Source of the DNA: Capsicum annuum
Taxonomy: Eukaryota; Streptophyta; Magnoliopsida; Solanales; Solanaceae
DNA length: 64,000 bases
NCBI RefSeq assembly: GCF_002878395.1
Contig: NC_061119.1
Coordinates: forward strand, 20,469,792 to 20,533,791
Reading direction: 5' to 3'
Shown here: in pieces, positions 1 to 11,605 of the stretch
Layout: every line of letters begins with the position of its first letter
Position numbering within the stretch: the stretch's first letter is position 1
Notes under the pieces: generated by a model
Told to the model about the DNA's origin: nothing
Databases searched by the model: none
Seen by the model: the letters and a program-made list of their open reading frames with translations, nothing else
Made by a program: the position numbers and the translations under genes

Positions 1-1004
1 AGAGATCATAATATGATATTTTATGGCTTAGAGATTCGACTTGCAAGTCAATGGGATGACGATACCATATAAATGAATTGCATAACAGAGTAAGAGTTTT
101 AGACTTGATTTATAGAAAATACATGAAAGAGCAAAAAATAGGCTTAAAGAGGGTTAGGTGGTTGCCCGAAGAAGGATTGAGTTCAAATAAATCCTAGCCC
201 AAAATCATATTTTGCTGATACGGGTTCACTATGTCCCTTAGAGGAACCATACGCTGGCCTAGAGTCCTGTGGCGTATTAGTGACAGTGACTCCAACCCTT
301 GTGGTAAACTCAGGTTGGGCATTTGGCTACTGAGTTAAGGGTAGATTTCGTATAGCCCTTGGAATTTCAGTGTTGTAGGGTATTCCACCTAGCTCAGTAG
401 TAAGATAAAGAGTGAGTTATAGATTTCAGATAATTGTCCAGCGTCTTTTAAATATGCCCATGTTTTTTTTCATATATCTTATATAAAACTGTTTATAAAT
501 TGCTCCCACTTATGTTATATAAAAATACATTATTTTGGATTGCATTGACCCCCTATATTTTAGGATTCTAAGACACAGTACTGGGGCCCGTTAAGTAGTA
601 GATTGACTTGTCAGAATTTTTCAACTGGTGAGCCTCCTTTACTTCGGAAGGCCTGGCTATAAAACTTGTTATGATATTTTATGTTGATACATGGTCCGGC
701 TGGGGGCCTAGTCCTAGATTTAAGACAAATGTCATTTTTGTTTCATAATTATTTCGCAGACCAGTATTATATGTTTTTGATATTTATGAACTCATTTCAG
801 TATTGAGTAGTTTGAAATAAGAGATATCCGTGATTATCTTTTGTTATGTAAATGCTAGTGACCATGTTTCCGTCTTGTGATTTTTTCTGCTAATTTACTA
901 TATTATATGAATATTATGCATGATTACAGTTTAGAGAAGTGGCGCCCAGGACTTCATAGTTCGGGATGCTCGTTATGGACAGTGCCTTGGTTCAGGACGT
1001 AACA
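1..1004 (+). repeat. Decayed LTR-like sequence, downstream half best supported
   Basis: No coding frame is visible. Bases 540-1004 match 3239-3636: both carry the TATATTTTAGG-TTCTRAG block, then a run on cleaning-up 'GAGCCTCCNTTACTTC' type sequence, then 'GGATGCYCGTYATGG', and both finish near a GTAACA/GTGACA end. That end resembles the 3' terminus of Solanaceae gypsy LTRs. Bases 1-539 are probably more of the same LTR, but I have no second copy to prove it. The element this LTR belonged to cannot be delimited. Confidence 0.5.
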
Positions 1005-1007
1005 GAT

Positions 1008-1544
1008 ACCCGGTGAATCCAGAGGATATAATGATGTTATGATGATGCTTTGAGAATTCAGAGGATACATTGATATTATGATTTTGACCCATTCATTTGT
1101 GAATGGTAATGATGTTATAATGATGCCCGGTGAATTCGGAGGATATGTTGATATTATGGTGATGTCCAGTTAATTCGGAATAGTTAATAACGTTATGATG
1201 ATACCTGGTGAATCTGGAGAATATAATGATGTTATGTTGATGCCCGGTGAATCTACAGGGTATGTTGATATTATGATGATGCCCAGTTAATTCGAAAGAG
1301 GGAATGATGTTATGATGATATCCAGAGGATATAATTATGTTATGATCATGGCCGCTGAATGCGGAAGATATGTTAATGTTATAATGATGCCTAGTTAATC
1401 CAAAAGATGTAATGATGTTATGATGATACCTAGTGAATCCGAAGGATATAATGATGTTATGATGATGCCCAATGAATTTGGAGGATATGTTGATGTTTTG
1501 ATGATGCCCGGTTATTCCAGAAGAGGTAATGCTACTATGATGAT
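1008..1544. repeat. 39-bp minisatellite, 14 units, 117-bp higher-order period
   Basis: Fourteen head-to-tail units start at 1008, 1047, 1086, 1125, 1164, 1203, 1242, 1281, 1320, 1350, 1389, 1428, 1467 and 1506. All are 39 bp except the ninth, which is 30 bp. The core reads GCCCGGTGAATTCGGAGGAT, then ATGTTGATGTTATGATGAT. Units fall into three types that repeat in order: A (ACC start, ATAATGATG middle), B (GCC start, ATGTTGAT middle) and C (CAGTTAATTC start). The series is ABC, BC, then ABC three times. A 39-bp unit equals 13 codons, so the array opens a long frame at 1420-1632; I do not regard that frame as a gene. Confidence 0.9.
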
Positions 1545-1639
1545 ACCGTGTGTGGTGAGTAATTATGAATATATGGACATATGTGGGGTTACTCCATGTG
1601 TGGCTAAAATTGTGTGTGTACTAGGGACATGATGCCTTC

Positions 1640-3238
1640 CTTGGTAGATTATTAATCATTATTCATCATTAATCACTAGTTAAGAAGTGGACCCATATTA
1701 ATTCAAACTAGTAACTAGAAGTAGATTATGCCTAGTATTTGGTTAAGGCTAATTGATATGTGTAATCTTGTGTAGAACCAAGGGATCACCTAGTAGATCT
1801 ACTTGACTTGGATTAATGGTCATGTTATGGAAATTCACCTAATAAAGTGACTTATTTGATAACTATTTGTCTCTAATAAATGACTATGACTTATGGGCTA
1901 GTAGCCTAGTTAACTAGTTGTTGGACCTTACTTGGTTAAAATATGGAAACTAGACCTTAAGGTTGTAACATGCCTAATGATAATGGTCTTTGTATTGTAT
2001 GATAAATAGTTAAGTTGACATCTAGCATGTGAAGTCGTGGTTGCTTAATTAACGACTTATATACGGAGGATACTAACTAGAAAATGACCTTGAGATAGGT
2101 TAATAAATAATAGTGTTGGTAACTTGTAGCTTTTCCTTATTTAATGACTAGTAAACTATAAGACTTTTAAACTAGTGTTTCATGGATATGTAGATTAGAC
2201 AATACAAACTAGTCTTGGAGTTCATCAATGAAATATAGAATTAGTAACTATATAGCTATGCTATGGTGATATAAGTTTTGTTGTGCTAAATTGATGTATT
2301 GAGAATGATTGTAGACCTCGGTAAGAGGCCATGCGGGAATATGTAACCCATGGATTTGATGAGATTCTTGTGTAGTTGTGCCTTCATATATTGATGGATT
2401 TATCTTTTGGTGTACTCTCCAGTGGTATGGGATATCGTGATGATTTCTTTGTTATGTTCTTTTGCGTGTACTTCTCGGAGGTAGGGGACGTCATGGTAAG
2501 TTCTTGTGCTTTATATTGTAATGATGGTTGGTGTTGATTATGGAAAATACATGGTTGTTATTGTATATATGTGGCTTTATGCTTCCAAAATGATTACTAA
2601 TTTGTATGACGATTATGGTATATATTGATATGACACATATGTTCTTCCCCTTGTAGATTAGTTACTTTATATAGTGATATCGATCCTATACCTTGACTTT
2701 AAGTCATTGTCTTACTTTATATCATCCTTATATTATAATTTATCTCAGTCGGCCGATGATACCTACTGAGTACCTGTGTTTTGGTACTCATACTACACTT
2801 CTGTACCTTTTTGGTGTAGACTCGAGTTCTAGTTGCCGTAGCTGAGTTGAGATAGTGTCGTGTTGATCATCATGAGATAGGGTGAGCTTTTGGAGTTCAA
2901 GTTGCCCTTTTTCGCCTCTATCGTTATTCTGTCGTTTGTATTCGAGACGAATGTATGAGATCATTTACGACTATTTAAGTTTAGTAGACTTCGAGTTGTA
3001 ATTTTTGTTGTCGGATTTAAAGTTGCTCTTGTACATATACTATCAGGTCATACAATTGGTATTCGAATGTTAGTTGTTTCGTTTGTGGAATATTGTTGTT
3101 ATATTGTGTTCCTATATAGGGTTCATATTGGACGATTCCACCAAGATAACCCATTGTGTTAGCTCCGGGTTATGGTGTCGGCTTACCTACTGGGGGGTTA
3201 TGGTAGGTGCATCATGACATAAAAATCGGGTCGTGACA
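1640..3238 (+). repeat. Gypsy-type LTR, plus strand; start not resolved
   Basis: The terminal 160 bp (about 3080-3238) match, in opposite orientation, the 28698-28870 end of the Gyp-B LTR. Shared landmarks are 'GGTTATGGTGTYGGCTTACC', 'TACTGG' and the end GGGTYGTGACA. The stretch around 2745-2830 (CGGCCGATGATACCTACTGA, then TACCTGTG) is also shared with Gyp-B near 29100-29180. No primer-binding site follows the end, so it is either a solo LTR or the 3' LTR of a lost element. It appears to abut, or interrupt, the LTR piece at 3239. The left edge is approximate, because sequence between 1545 and 1640 has no clear partner. Confidence 0.6.
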
Positions 3239-3636
3239 TATATTTTAGGTTCTGAGGCCCATTGCCATGGTCCTGCAAACCGGTAGATTATTTTCCAGAA
3301 CTTTAGAGATTGGTTAGCCTCCCTTACTTCAGAAGGCACCTATCCCATGAGTTATTTCATTTTCATGGTTGTAATGGTCTAGCCGGGGGCCTTGTCCCGG
3401 TCTAGTCAGACTATTATTTTCAATTCTATAGATGGTTTTAGATTGGATTTGGCTTTTAACTTTTAATACAATGTTATGAAGCTTTCAGTTTGATTTTGGG
3501 ACTATCATGTTTTTAGTTTATCCTCTACACAGTTATGTCATATGAGTTATGCTTATAATTACGGGCTAAGGGGCCTCTTGGGCCTTAATGCTTTGGGATG
3601 CCCGTCATGGCCAGGGCCTCGGCTCGGGTCGTGACA
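3239..3636 (+). repeat. 3' portion of a second LTR, ending GGGTCGTGACA
   Basis: This piece is homologous to 540-1004 and ends with the typical GGCTCGGGTCGTGACA terminus at 3636. It starts exactly where the previous LTR ends, so it may be the downstream half of an LTR split by that insertion. I found no clean target-site duplication to prove this. Confidence 0.5.
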
Positions 3637-3966
3637 TTAAATCTGCAAAAACAAAAATTCTTGTCATATTTATCACAACTTTTTCGATTTTATTTTCAGT
3701 TTAAAAGTAGGCATCCAACCATATTTACAATTTGGTGATTTTAAATTTGCGACAAAAAATACTTATTAACATTGGAAAACTTGCTAGATATAGAAAGAGA
3801 CTCTCTTTTTAGGACAAGCGAAAAAGGAAAGTAACACGCTTAAATATCCCATTTTCTTATGTACAAATGCCTACTAAGTTACTTTCTTGAAAGATTTGTT
3901 TGTCTTACACAGTTGTTAAAAAAAGATGGTAGCTTGAAAAGATAAGTCTTTTATTTATAGAAGAGG

Positions 3967-4053
3967 ATTCTAGAGGGTAGAGTATATGTAGACCATACTC
4001 CTATTTTAGTAGGTCAAAAAGCAATTTCGATAGACCCTAGACATAACGAAGAA
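3967..4053 (-). repeat. Fragment of an RTE LINE 3' end
   Basis: GAGGGTAGAGTATATGTAGA, followed by a purine-rich stretch and 'TTTCGATAGACCCTAGAC', parallels the 3' terminal region of the two LINEs in this window (37970-38060 and 49755-49850). The orientation is minus. Neither a TTG tail nor the body of the element is present. A SINE that borrowed an RTE tail is an alternative. The remaining sequence of 3637-4229 shows nothing I can assign. Confidence 0.45.
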
Positions 4054-4229
4054 AAAAATGAAATGAAAAGAAAAGAGGGAGTGTGAATTCGTCATGGCAA
4101 GATACTATAGAGAGAACATCAAAACAAACTTAGAAGAAACATAGCTACATCAAAAAAATGTGATAATTGAAGTGCAATGAAACAACAAACATCGAAGAAA
4201 AATAAACTCTCTTAGTAATACTACGAACA

Positions 4230-4480
4230 CTGTTGCGACCAAATGCAACTCGCAATCCTACGTGGTAGTGCAAGTAATATAGGAATATAAGTCCAGATAT
4301 CGTATCAACATGGAGTTGTGATTTAGCTATTTACTAAATTAACTGATATTAATAACTTATTCAAGCAATGACGTCCAAATATACTTTGATTTAACTAAAT
4401 TAAAATTAAATAGAAACAAACTAATGAACAATTGGTCAAAAAAACATAAAATTTTTATGTAATCAATTATCAGTAAAATG
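4230..4480 (-). repeat. Possible Ogre/Tat-type LTR fragment
   Basis: The phrase GTGCAAGTAATATAGGAATA, then AAGTCCAGATATCGTATC, resembles a stretch found in plant Ogre/Tat-type LTRs and is positionally like the GGATTCGAYCC block of the LARD LTRs in this window. There are no borders and no internal region. This is a weak assignment from recall. Confidence 0.25.
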
Positions 4481-4781
4481 TTGTTACAGAAATGTAACAA
4501 GATGACATGAACTTCTCCTCATCAATCAATATACTTCAACATGGCCTTTCTTTAATTTGACAACTTTCCTTCTATAAAAGAAACTTGTTGACCTTTCTTT
4601 AATTTTCTATACATTTTTTCTAGTTGTTGAAGACAATTTCAGAGCAACAGAAGTTTGAAGATCAAGTAAAAGATGAGAGGCCTTCTGTAAAGGCAAAGAG
4701 GGTTGTAAATGAATTTAAACCCATATTGTTGATTTAATTCCAGTTTTGTAGGTTGACATTTCTTCTCTCTTTCTTGTTCAG

Positions 4782-4946
4782 TGCTTCGCAGATGTCATTC
4801 TAAATAACTTGCCAAAATGTGCTACTAACATCACTAAACATTCTCCTGGTTACCTCCACGGCTCAAGCCAGTCATCCAAAGACACTGTTAATTGTCATAA
4901 GTCTGTCGCTGAAGTTGTTTTGTTAGATGATACACCCTCTGATAAA
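4782..4946 (+). pseudogene. Host gene fragment, upstream exon (function not recognised)
   Basis: A 55-codon open stretch is preceded by a plant-like acceptor (TTCTTGTTCAG) and followed by a perfect donor (AAA|GTAAGT at 4947). It splices in phase 0 onto the exon at 6391 across a 1444-bp AT-rich intron. A shorter upstream exon may lie near 4648-4705, flanked by TTTCAG and a GT. The peptide is Ser/Lys-rich with no catalytic motif. The C-terminal exon looks like a coiled-coil region. I recall similar coiled-coil tails on Solanaceae plant-mobile-domain proteins, but this is only a suggestion. It is probably a transduplicated or dead gene piece rather than a gene. Confidence 0.5.
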
Positions 4947-5494
4947 GTAAGTACACATTCTTACACATATACTATGCAAACACAGTTTCTATTGTATAAA
5001 AGTATCTGTGTATATATGTATTGATGCCTATGAAAAAAGGTGGATGATAGGGTTATGAGGATTATTGAGGATATGATTGAATTTTACTTGGATACAGTAA
5101 CAAAAATAGCAGATAAATGTTGTGATAACTATAAGTTAACCCAAGGGAATTCACAATGATTTACTTGCTTGTAATAATAAATTTCTTAAACTTGTGAATT
5201 TCATAATGATTTTTGTTTGTAGAATATTTTGAAATATCTCAAATTGTAAGTATACATCTAGTATTAAACTTGCTGATAAAATGGTATTTAACAAATAAAT
5301 TGAGAAGTACGATGTGTTCAATTTTCTCTTGTAGAAATGTCATCGGTTCAAGCGTGGAAACAACCTCTTGCACAAATGTGGGGTAAGGCTGCTTACAATA
5401 AAACCTTGTGGTTCGGCCCTTTCTTGGACCCCGTGCATAGTAGGAGCTTTAGTGCACCAAGCTCCCTATAATGTGTTCAATATTAACAACCTTA

Positions 5495-5720
5495 GGGGTC
5501 GTTTGATGTGAGGTATAAGGAATAGATAGTCCTGGGATAAAATTAAGGATTATTTTATCCCATATTTGGTTGGAGGTATTAGTTAGTCTAGGGATAATTT
5601 ATCCCACCATTTACACCATAGTGATGGGATAAGTTATCCCATATATATGGCGGGATAGCCAATCGCTGAATAGCTAATCCCGGAATTTATTATCCTGGGA
5701 TTAACCAAGCAAATAACCCC
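5495..5720. mobile_element. Tourist-type (PIF/Harbinger) MITE
   Basis: This 226-bp element is flanked by TTA on both sides (5492-5494 and 5721-5723), the duplication expected for PIF/Harbinger. Its ends are imperfect inverted repeats: GGGGTCGTTTGATGTG at the left, and the complement of GGGGTTATTTGCTTGG at the right. The inside holds several TTATCCCA/TGGGATAA palindromes, giving strong hairpin potential. It has no coding capacity and sits inside the intron between the two gene-fragment exons. Confidence 0.8.
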
Positions 5721-6390
5721 TTAAGGTTGATTTCATTATGTTAAAGTCGTGTATACGCCATGGGAGGGTAACTACTGCGGCTGAAAATGCCTGAAATGAA
5801 AACTTCAAGATCAATTTAAGGTAAAGTACACAAGAAAAGTTAGGAAATTAAATTTAGAGAAATAGTGAAAATAGCAAGGTCTGAGCACGAGTTGATGAGA
5901 AGACTTCGAATCCTCGTAATATAACAAGTAACGTCGGTTGATTTGCGTTTATTTAGGCGATGTACTTAAACCTTTATCATTTTTTAGAAAGGTAAGTTGG
6001 TTGATAGTTTATGTTTTCATGCTAGCAGTTCAATTAACAATAGCGGGTGAGCTCTATGTCTTTCTTTCCACCCTTGGTCCTTTATATTTTCTAGTGTAAC
6101 AAATTGTTGACGCAATTTGCGACAATTGTATCATAAATTTTTTTGTTGTTGTCTACTTAGATCTCACAATTTTTTTTAGCGAGACCTTGGTATGGTGGTC
6201 GGTTAAGAAGTCATGATATTTTCAGTTCTTATGAATGACCCATATTTTGTACTTACATATCTTCTAAAGAGGATAACTTGTAATTATCTTATGATTATGT
6301 TCAGTTATAATTATATCAGTTGATTATTAACCTCAGTTATTCGTAGATTGCTTCGAGTAAAATGAACTTTTCTTTTAAATCGTTTTCTAG

Positions 6391-6966
6391 GATGCTGCAC
6401 CTTTATCATCTCATGTCAAGTCACCTGTACTTGAAAAAACTAAAGCTAGAGTTCAGAAGTTACTAATGATGCCTTTGAACAAAGTGCTTCTCCCTGAAAA
6501 CTATTCAGTAGTAGTGACTGCCCTTCCTCTATATGATGGATTACCTAATCTCTCGATTGACAAAGCACATACTTAGGGTGAACTGAAGAAAAATCTTCAA
6601 TCACTGTTCACAAATTTTCATCATGCGAAGAGGCCGGAGGATGACTATTTTAGTAAGGTTGCCAAGAAGGTAAACCTGATCGATAAGCTTACTAAAAGCC
6701 AGGAGCGTTAAAGTTATCTCAAGCACCATCGCATTGAAATAGATGCTTCTATTTCAAAGTTGAAGGTGAGCCTACAAAAAGCAAAGATGAATAAGAGAGC
6801 AACTGAGGAACAGGAAATCAATTTGAAAAATGAAATATTCCCCTTCCAAGATGCATTGGAAGCACGAGGAGCTGAATCTCTAATTTCAAAGAAAGACATG
6901 GTTGACTTTCTAACTATTCAAGCAGAGGCTAGTTGGGCAGACTATAAACAAAAGATAATTTCCTAA
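6391..6966 (+). pseudogene. Host gene fragment, C-terminal coiled-coil exon
   Basis: The acceptor TTTTCTAG ends at 6390, and the frame runs 192 codons in phase with the exon ending at 4946, finishing at a TAA (6964-6966). Two in-frame stops break it: TAG at 6574-6576 and TAA at 6709-6711. The protein is Leu/Pro-rich at first (LLMMPLNKVLLPENYSVVV), then strongly charged with heptad-like Leu/Ile spacing (ISKLKVSLQKAKMNKRAT onward), predicting a coiled coil. No enzyme motif is present. The preserved splice sites, phase and terminal stop show it derives from a real spliced gene. The gene family is not certain; a plant-mobile-domain protein tail is one possibility. Confidence 0.55.
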
Positions 6967-7085
6967 GGAATGTGAAGTTTGTAATCTCAAGGGCTTGATT
7001 AGTATTCTCGTTAGTACATGATATTTGGCTAATAAAAGCTTAATAAGTTGCATCACAGGTTTTGAGCCTATAGAGTTTGTTAAAT

Positions 7086-7290
7086 GGGAAAAGGCTCAAA
7101 TATGTCATTGAACTATTAGAAATGGTTCAAATATGTTATCCGCTAAAAGTTTGGCTCGTTTATGTCATTGTCGTTATAAAACAGACTCATTTATGTCATT
7201 ATTTTTTAGTAGTGATTTTACAAAATCACCTTTGCCACGAGGCCTTTTATTAGAGGTCTACATCACTAAATTGGACCCACTAAAAATCTT
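7086..7290 (+). repeat. Left arm of a ~200-bp inverted repeat flanking the hAT
   Basis: This AT-rich sequence (AAAAGGCTCAAATATGTCAT at its outer end) is repeated in inverted orientation at 13715-13940. The arms share the 'CGYTAAAAGTTTKGCTCGTT' block, 'TATAAAACAGACTC', and a 'TATTAGAGGTSYA' block at the inner side. Similar sequences are known as long terminal inverted repeats of Solanaceae MULE-like or foldback MITEs (recall). No coding sequence is present. No clean flanking duplication was found. Confidence 0.7.
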
Positions 7291-8205
7291 ACCTATTTAA
7301 AAAAAGAGTAATTGTAAATAACATAGCCACATTCCAATTTATTAAGTCCTATATTAATCAGATTCAATATCCAACTTTTTTATAAAAAAAAAAAGATTGA
7401 CAACGCAACGTAAATTATTTATAAAAAAATGCAAATACTCACCCGAGGGGAGTGGGGGGGGGCTGATTTTGATGAAATTGAAAATTGCAAGTATTGTGAC
7501 TATTTTGCATATTGTTCAATATCATTACCCAATTAGTCGTTTTTTCCTTCTTCCTTTTTTGTGGTATGTTGAAGTGATGAAAATGTTCTGTGAAATGACT
7601 GAATCTTTCAACTAGAAGACTTGTTGTTTAACCTGCCAAGTAGGCCGGGCTGTTTGGCCCATCTAGAGGGCCCAGCCCGATGGACCTCCGGGCTACAGGG
7701 CTGCCGGTCCCAGGCGGCAGTCTATATTGACAGGCCCAGTGGACCGGCCCGTTTCGAGGTTCGGACCAAGCCCGTCGGTTGTCCGGCGCATTTATATAAT
7801 ATTTTTTTTTTCAAAAGAATGCAATTAGCCGTTAGTGGGCCATTGCATAGTTGAGGCCCAACAGCATTATAGCCTTTTGGACCTTCCAACGGAAATTTAA
7901 TTCAAAAAATTTCCCATAAATACCCCCAATTCAAAATTCATTTTTCACACAACTAACAATCTCGTTCTCTCAATCTCTCTTAAATATTCTAATTATCTCC
8001 TAAAATGCTCAATTTTATTTTTTTATTGTGTAATTACAAATATCAAGTGGAAGTTTTCTAAAGTCGCAACTTTAGGATACTTCCAAAATTTAGTATTGTC
8101 GTTCCATCCCTTACTTTTAATTTTTAATTAGTGTATTAATTGTTGAATATTTATTTTTATAATTTTTGTGCATTTTAAATATTTTTTAGTTTTATTTATA
8201 ATATG

Positions 8206-8942
8206 GATAAATTAAGAAACCTCGGTAAAAATGTAAAAAAAAAAATTTCCTGAAGTGTTAATATAGTAGTAGTAAAAAACTAAATTGGTGGCACTGCCAG
8301 TAGAGGTAGTTCAAGTACTAGATATGCCTATATGCCTCGAGTATCGATTAGTCAACCTTTTGAGGAAGAAATAGGTGTAGGTGCTCACGCTATTAATTAT
8401 GTAGAAGCTCTGAAAAATTATGGTGTAGAAGAAGAAAATGAACTAGATGCAATTAATTTAGATGAAGATGATGAAAATATTAGTAACACACCTACAGTAG
8501 GGAATGCTAATGTTAGATGTGAATTGGTCAATCTCCCTCCCCTTCCTCCCCATGCCCTAGGAGATCGTAGAAGAACTAGTATTACATGAGAATTTTTTAC
8601 GAAAATAGAAGGAGAAACTAAGGTGAAATGCAATATTTATGAAGTTGTATATGAACATGTAAGAGGAGGCAATCAAGGGGGTACGGGTTCGTTGATAAGA
8701 CATATAAGAGAAAATCACGCTAGAGAGTTACTTATTGCATAAGGTGGTGAGGCTATTGGTGGGCCAGCACAAACCAAACTGAACAACCAATAGGTCAATA
8801 TATTAAGAATTATAATAAAATGAAAGACTGGGAAGAAATAACAAAAATGATAGTTGTGGATTGTTTGCCTTTCATTTTTGATTCTTCATATTCTTTTAGT
8901 CATTATATTCAAGCAATTTATAATCTTATGCTTAATGGTATT
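8206..8942 (+). pseudogene. hAT transposase, N-terminal part with BED-type finger
   Basis: The leader at 7900-8205 is followed by a frame that is open from about 8332 to 8589: an acidic stretch rich in Asp/Glu and Asn, usual before the BED finger in this group. After a TGA at 8587 comes the BED-like segment, with one Cys (VKCNIYEVVYEHVRGG) and the His pair of LIRHIRENH. The second zinc Cys is missing, so the finger is broken. A stop near 8741 and a frameshift around 8790 precede a last open piece (KDWEEITKMIVVDCLPF) that ends in ...LMLNGI at 8942. Here the solo LTR begins, and the frame continues at 11611. Confidence 0.75.
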
Positions 8943-11605
8943 TGTAATACCCCAAAAACCCAAACCAATATTAGAACCATGCTTCGAGCTCATGAGAAGT
9001 AAATTATAGTTCTTTGGTAGTTTTATAAGAGAGTTTGATGTATATTAATGCCTCAAATAACTCCCAGCTATTAGTCAAATCAAAATATTCCTTACCGATT
9101 GAGTTTTCGGGAAGAATGTTGCTTTAGTCAACTTCAAATGAGCATACATTTTTTTCTACTCAGAATTTCTAGCTCAAGACCCACCAAATTATAGGAAATT
9201 GAATCAGCTTTCCAACGATACCAATTTTGCCCAAATTCGATACTCGGGTAAGAATTTATGGCACTTTTAGTGAAAAACAGTAGCCCAACATGATAAGGCT
9301 GCATCACGGTGATGGCTAAAATAACATTCATCCTTTTTCAGTGGACGACCATGATAACGCCGCATCGCGCCAAGGGTCAAATTCACGTTCAGTGAGGCAG
9401 CGTGATGGCACCGCATCGCACCAAGGTTCTAGTTCAGAATTGTCGGTTTTAATGGCGCAACACGACAACACCACATTACGCCGTTCGACAAAATGGGTAT
9501 TGTCCATTTCCAGTGCCCCAACGTGATAAGCACTGCGTCGCATCGGAACCAAAAATTGGGATTTTCAATTTTCGCGATTTAAGTTTTTGGGACAGTTTGG
9601 TCTTTTTCCATGGCCCCAGATCCATCCTAAACACAAAATTAAAATACTAAAACGGAATTAGGTGCCCCATTACTCATAATTTCTCTCCAAGAAACAAATC
9701 TACTCTAGAGAACAAGCCCTAAACTTCAAAAATTCAAGATCAATTCTCAAGAAAAACTCCAAGAACTTTAATGAAATCATCAATTGAGCTATGTTGAATG
9801 TTCATCCATGGGTCCCTTTCACCATGGAGTCCAATTATCCAATTTTGAATATAAAGTTGTGATCTTTACAAGTTATTGTGATTTTTAATTGCGATTAAAA
9901 CCATGAATTCTCATGAATTGGAACTCTATACCATGTTTACATGAAATTATTTTTATTATAAAACTCCACACATTTGAATAATGTTATTCACTGATTTAAA
10001 TAATAATTAGTGATGTTGATGTTAAAATCATGCTATTACAATAAGCTTTAAACTATTCCCATGCATTACAAGTGTTTGATGAAATGCCTCAAGAATCAGT
10101 TTAAATAATGACTTTTGTTATGTTTTCAAGTAATTTCATATGGAATGCGTCATAGTATTTTTTAAATACTATGACGTCCATATCGTGTTCATACGAATTC
10201 AAAATAAAACCAACAGATTATGATTAGGTCATATGATTGTGCGATCTTTTCATGTTTATAAAGCATCTCCATGTGTTTGATGAAATGTTTAAGTGAATAA
10301 TTGTGAATAATGATTTCCTTGCATGGTTTCAAAGCTTTCAAGTGGTCCTATTGTTATTATTATCGAGTCCTGGGGGTTATGAATACCCGAAAACTTAGTT
10401 GTTTACTTAGTCTCAATATTTTCAGAATAGTTTCAAATAAATCATAAGCATTACCACTCAGTTAGCCTTCATGATCAGTTACTTGTCTAGCTAAGCTTAG
10501 TTCACTCCCATAATCAGTGTTAGTTCAATTGGGAGTACTATTAAGCACCGAGCGAACCCAGGGATGGGGGCATTCCTGTTAATATAGGGTTTGACCCTTA
10601 GTAGCAATCCCTGAGTTATAGAATAACGTAGCCAGCATAGCTTTGAGATGTGTTCCTGCTAGTTTAGGATTGACACATATCTCATGAATCTTCCAAATAG
10701 TTTAGGGTTGAAAAGATGTCTTCCTACTATATTAGGGTTGATAAGATGTCTTCCTTCAATATTAGGGTTAACACAACCATTTTTAGTACTCGTGGCACGA
10801 TACTAGTATCCTTCTAACTGGGGTCACAAATTAGACCCCTATCCGCTCAGACTGGGGCATGTTTGTTAGATGATACATCCCACAGTTTCTGTTTCAGTAC
10901 TCAATTCAGAATATAGTTCAGTCTTGTTTGACCATAGCACACAATTTATCTGTTATTCAGTTATCAAATTTCAGTACTTCAGTTTACATATTATATTCAG
11001 AACATGTTTTATGCTTGGTCATGCATTCTCAGTATTTATAGATTTCATGCATCCTAATCAGTACGTTATACTATTCATTCAGTCAATTATTACTCCAGTA
11101 CATGAAACCATCCATATCAGTCTATCTTATTTAGCATACCAGTACATTCAAAGTACTCATCACATACTCGTTTCTTGTGCTATGATGTATCATATCATAG
11201 GTTCGTACTCTTATTTCATGAATTATGCATAGAATTTATAGATTATCAGACGTAGCAGTGGTGAGGACGTATCTTTTCTATTCAGTGCAAGTTAGTTGGG
11301 TGTTTGTCCCATCAGCTCCACAGTCAGTTAGTAAAGGCTTTTCAGACTAGTACAGACAGTTAGTAAGTCTTTTGTTTTCAGTTGTTCTTATCAAGCATTT
11401 TATCAGTATTCTCATATTTTTTTTATAGACTTTATCATAACTGTAATTTAAACCTTATGGCATTCTCCAATTAAATTTTGTACATGATTTAATGTTATTA
11501 GTTATATTCATTGCTCACAGCAGGTACCAGCTCATGGGTTAGCTTGTAATCCTTCGACACTGTAAGCACCGTGTGACACCCAGGGTGTATTCTCAGGGCA
11601 TTAAA
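8943..11605 (+). mobile_element. Solo LTR of a Tekay/Del-like gypsy element (TSD GTATT)
   Basis: This 2663-bp LTR starts TGTAATACCCCAAAAACCCA and ends CAGGGCATTAAA (the final CA has mutated). Perfect 5-bp duplications, GTATT, flank it at 8938-8942 and 11606-11610. It belongs to the same LTR superfamily as Gyp-A and Gyp-C: the first 200 bp align with 52918 onward, and the last 90 bp (CTCATGGGTTAGCTTGTAAT, then GTAAGCACCGTG) align with the Gyp-A and Gyp-C LTR ends. No internal region or second LTR is present, so the element was lost by LTR-LTR recombination. A GC-rich repeat module lies at 9285-9545. The 120-codon frame at 10870-11232 is chance. Confidence 0.92.
9285..9545 (+). promoter_or_regulatory. 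Variable U3 repeat module of the solo LTR
   Basis: An otherwise AT-rich LTR holds a GC-rich island of four degenerate units about 60-70 bp apart. Each contains a core such as CATGATAACGCCGCATCGCG or CGTGATGGCACCGCATCGCA, and some are preceded by TTTCCAGTG. The position, 340-600 bp from the LTR start, is where U3 enhancers lie. Its role is inferred. Confidence 0.5.

Noticed and set aside
1420..1632. 70-residue open frame rich in Met, Gly and Asp
   Set aside because: It is the minisatellite read in a 13-codon phase; the repeats, not selection, keep it open.
10870..11232. 120-residue frame inside the solo LTR
   Set aside because: It lies within an LTR, has no homologous frame in the related LTRs, and shows AT-biased hydrophobic composition without any motif.
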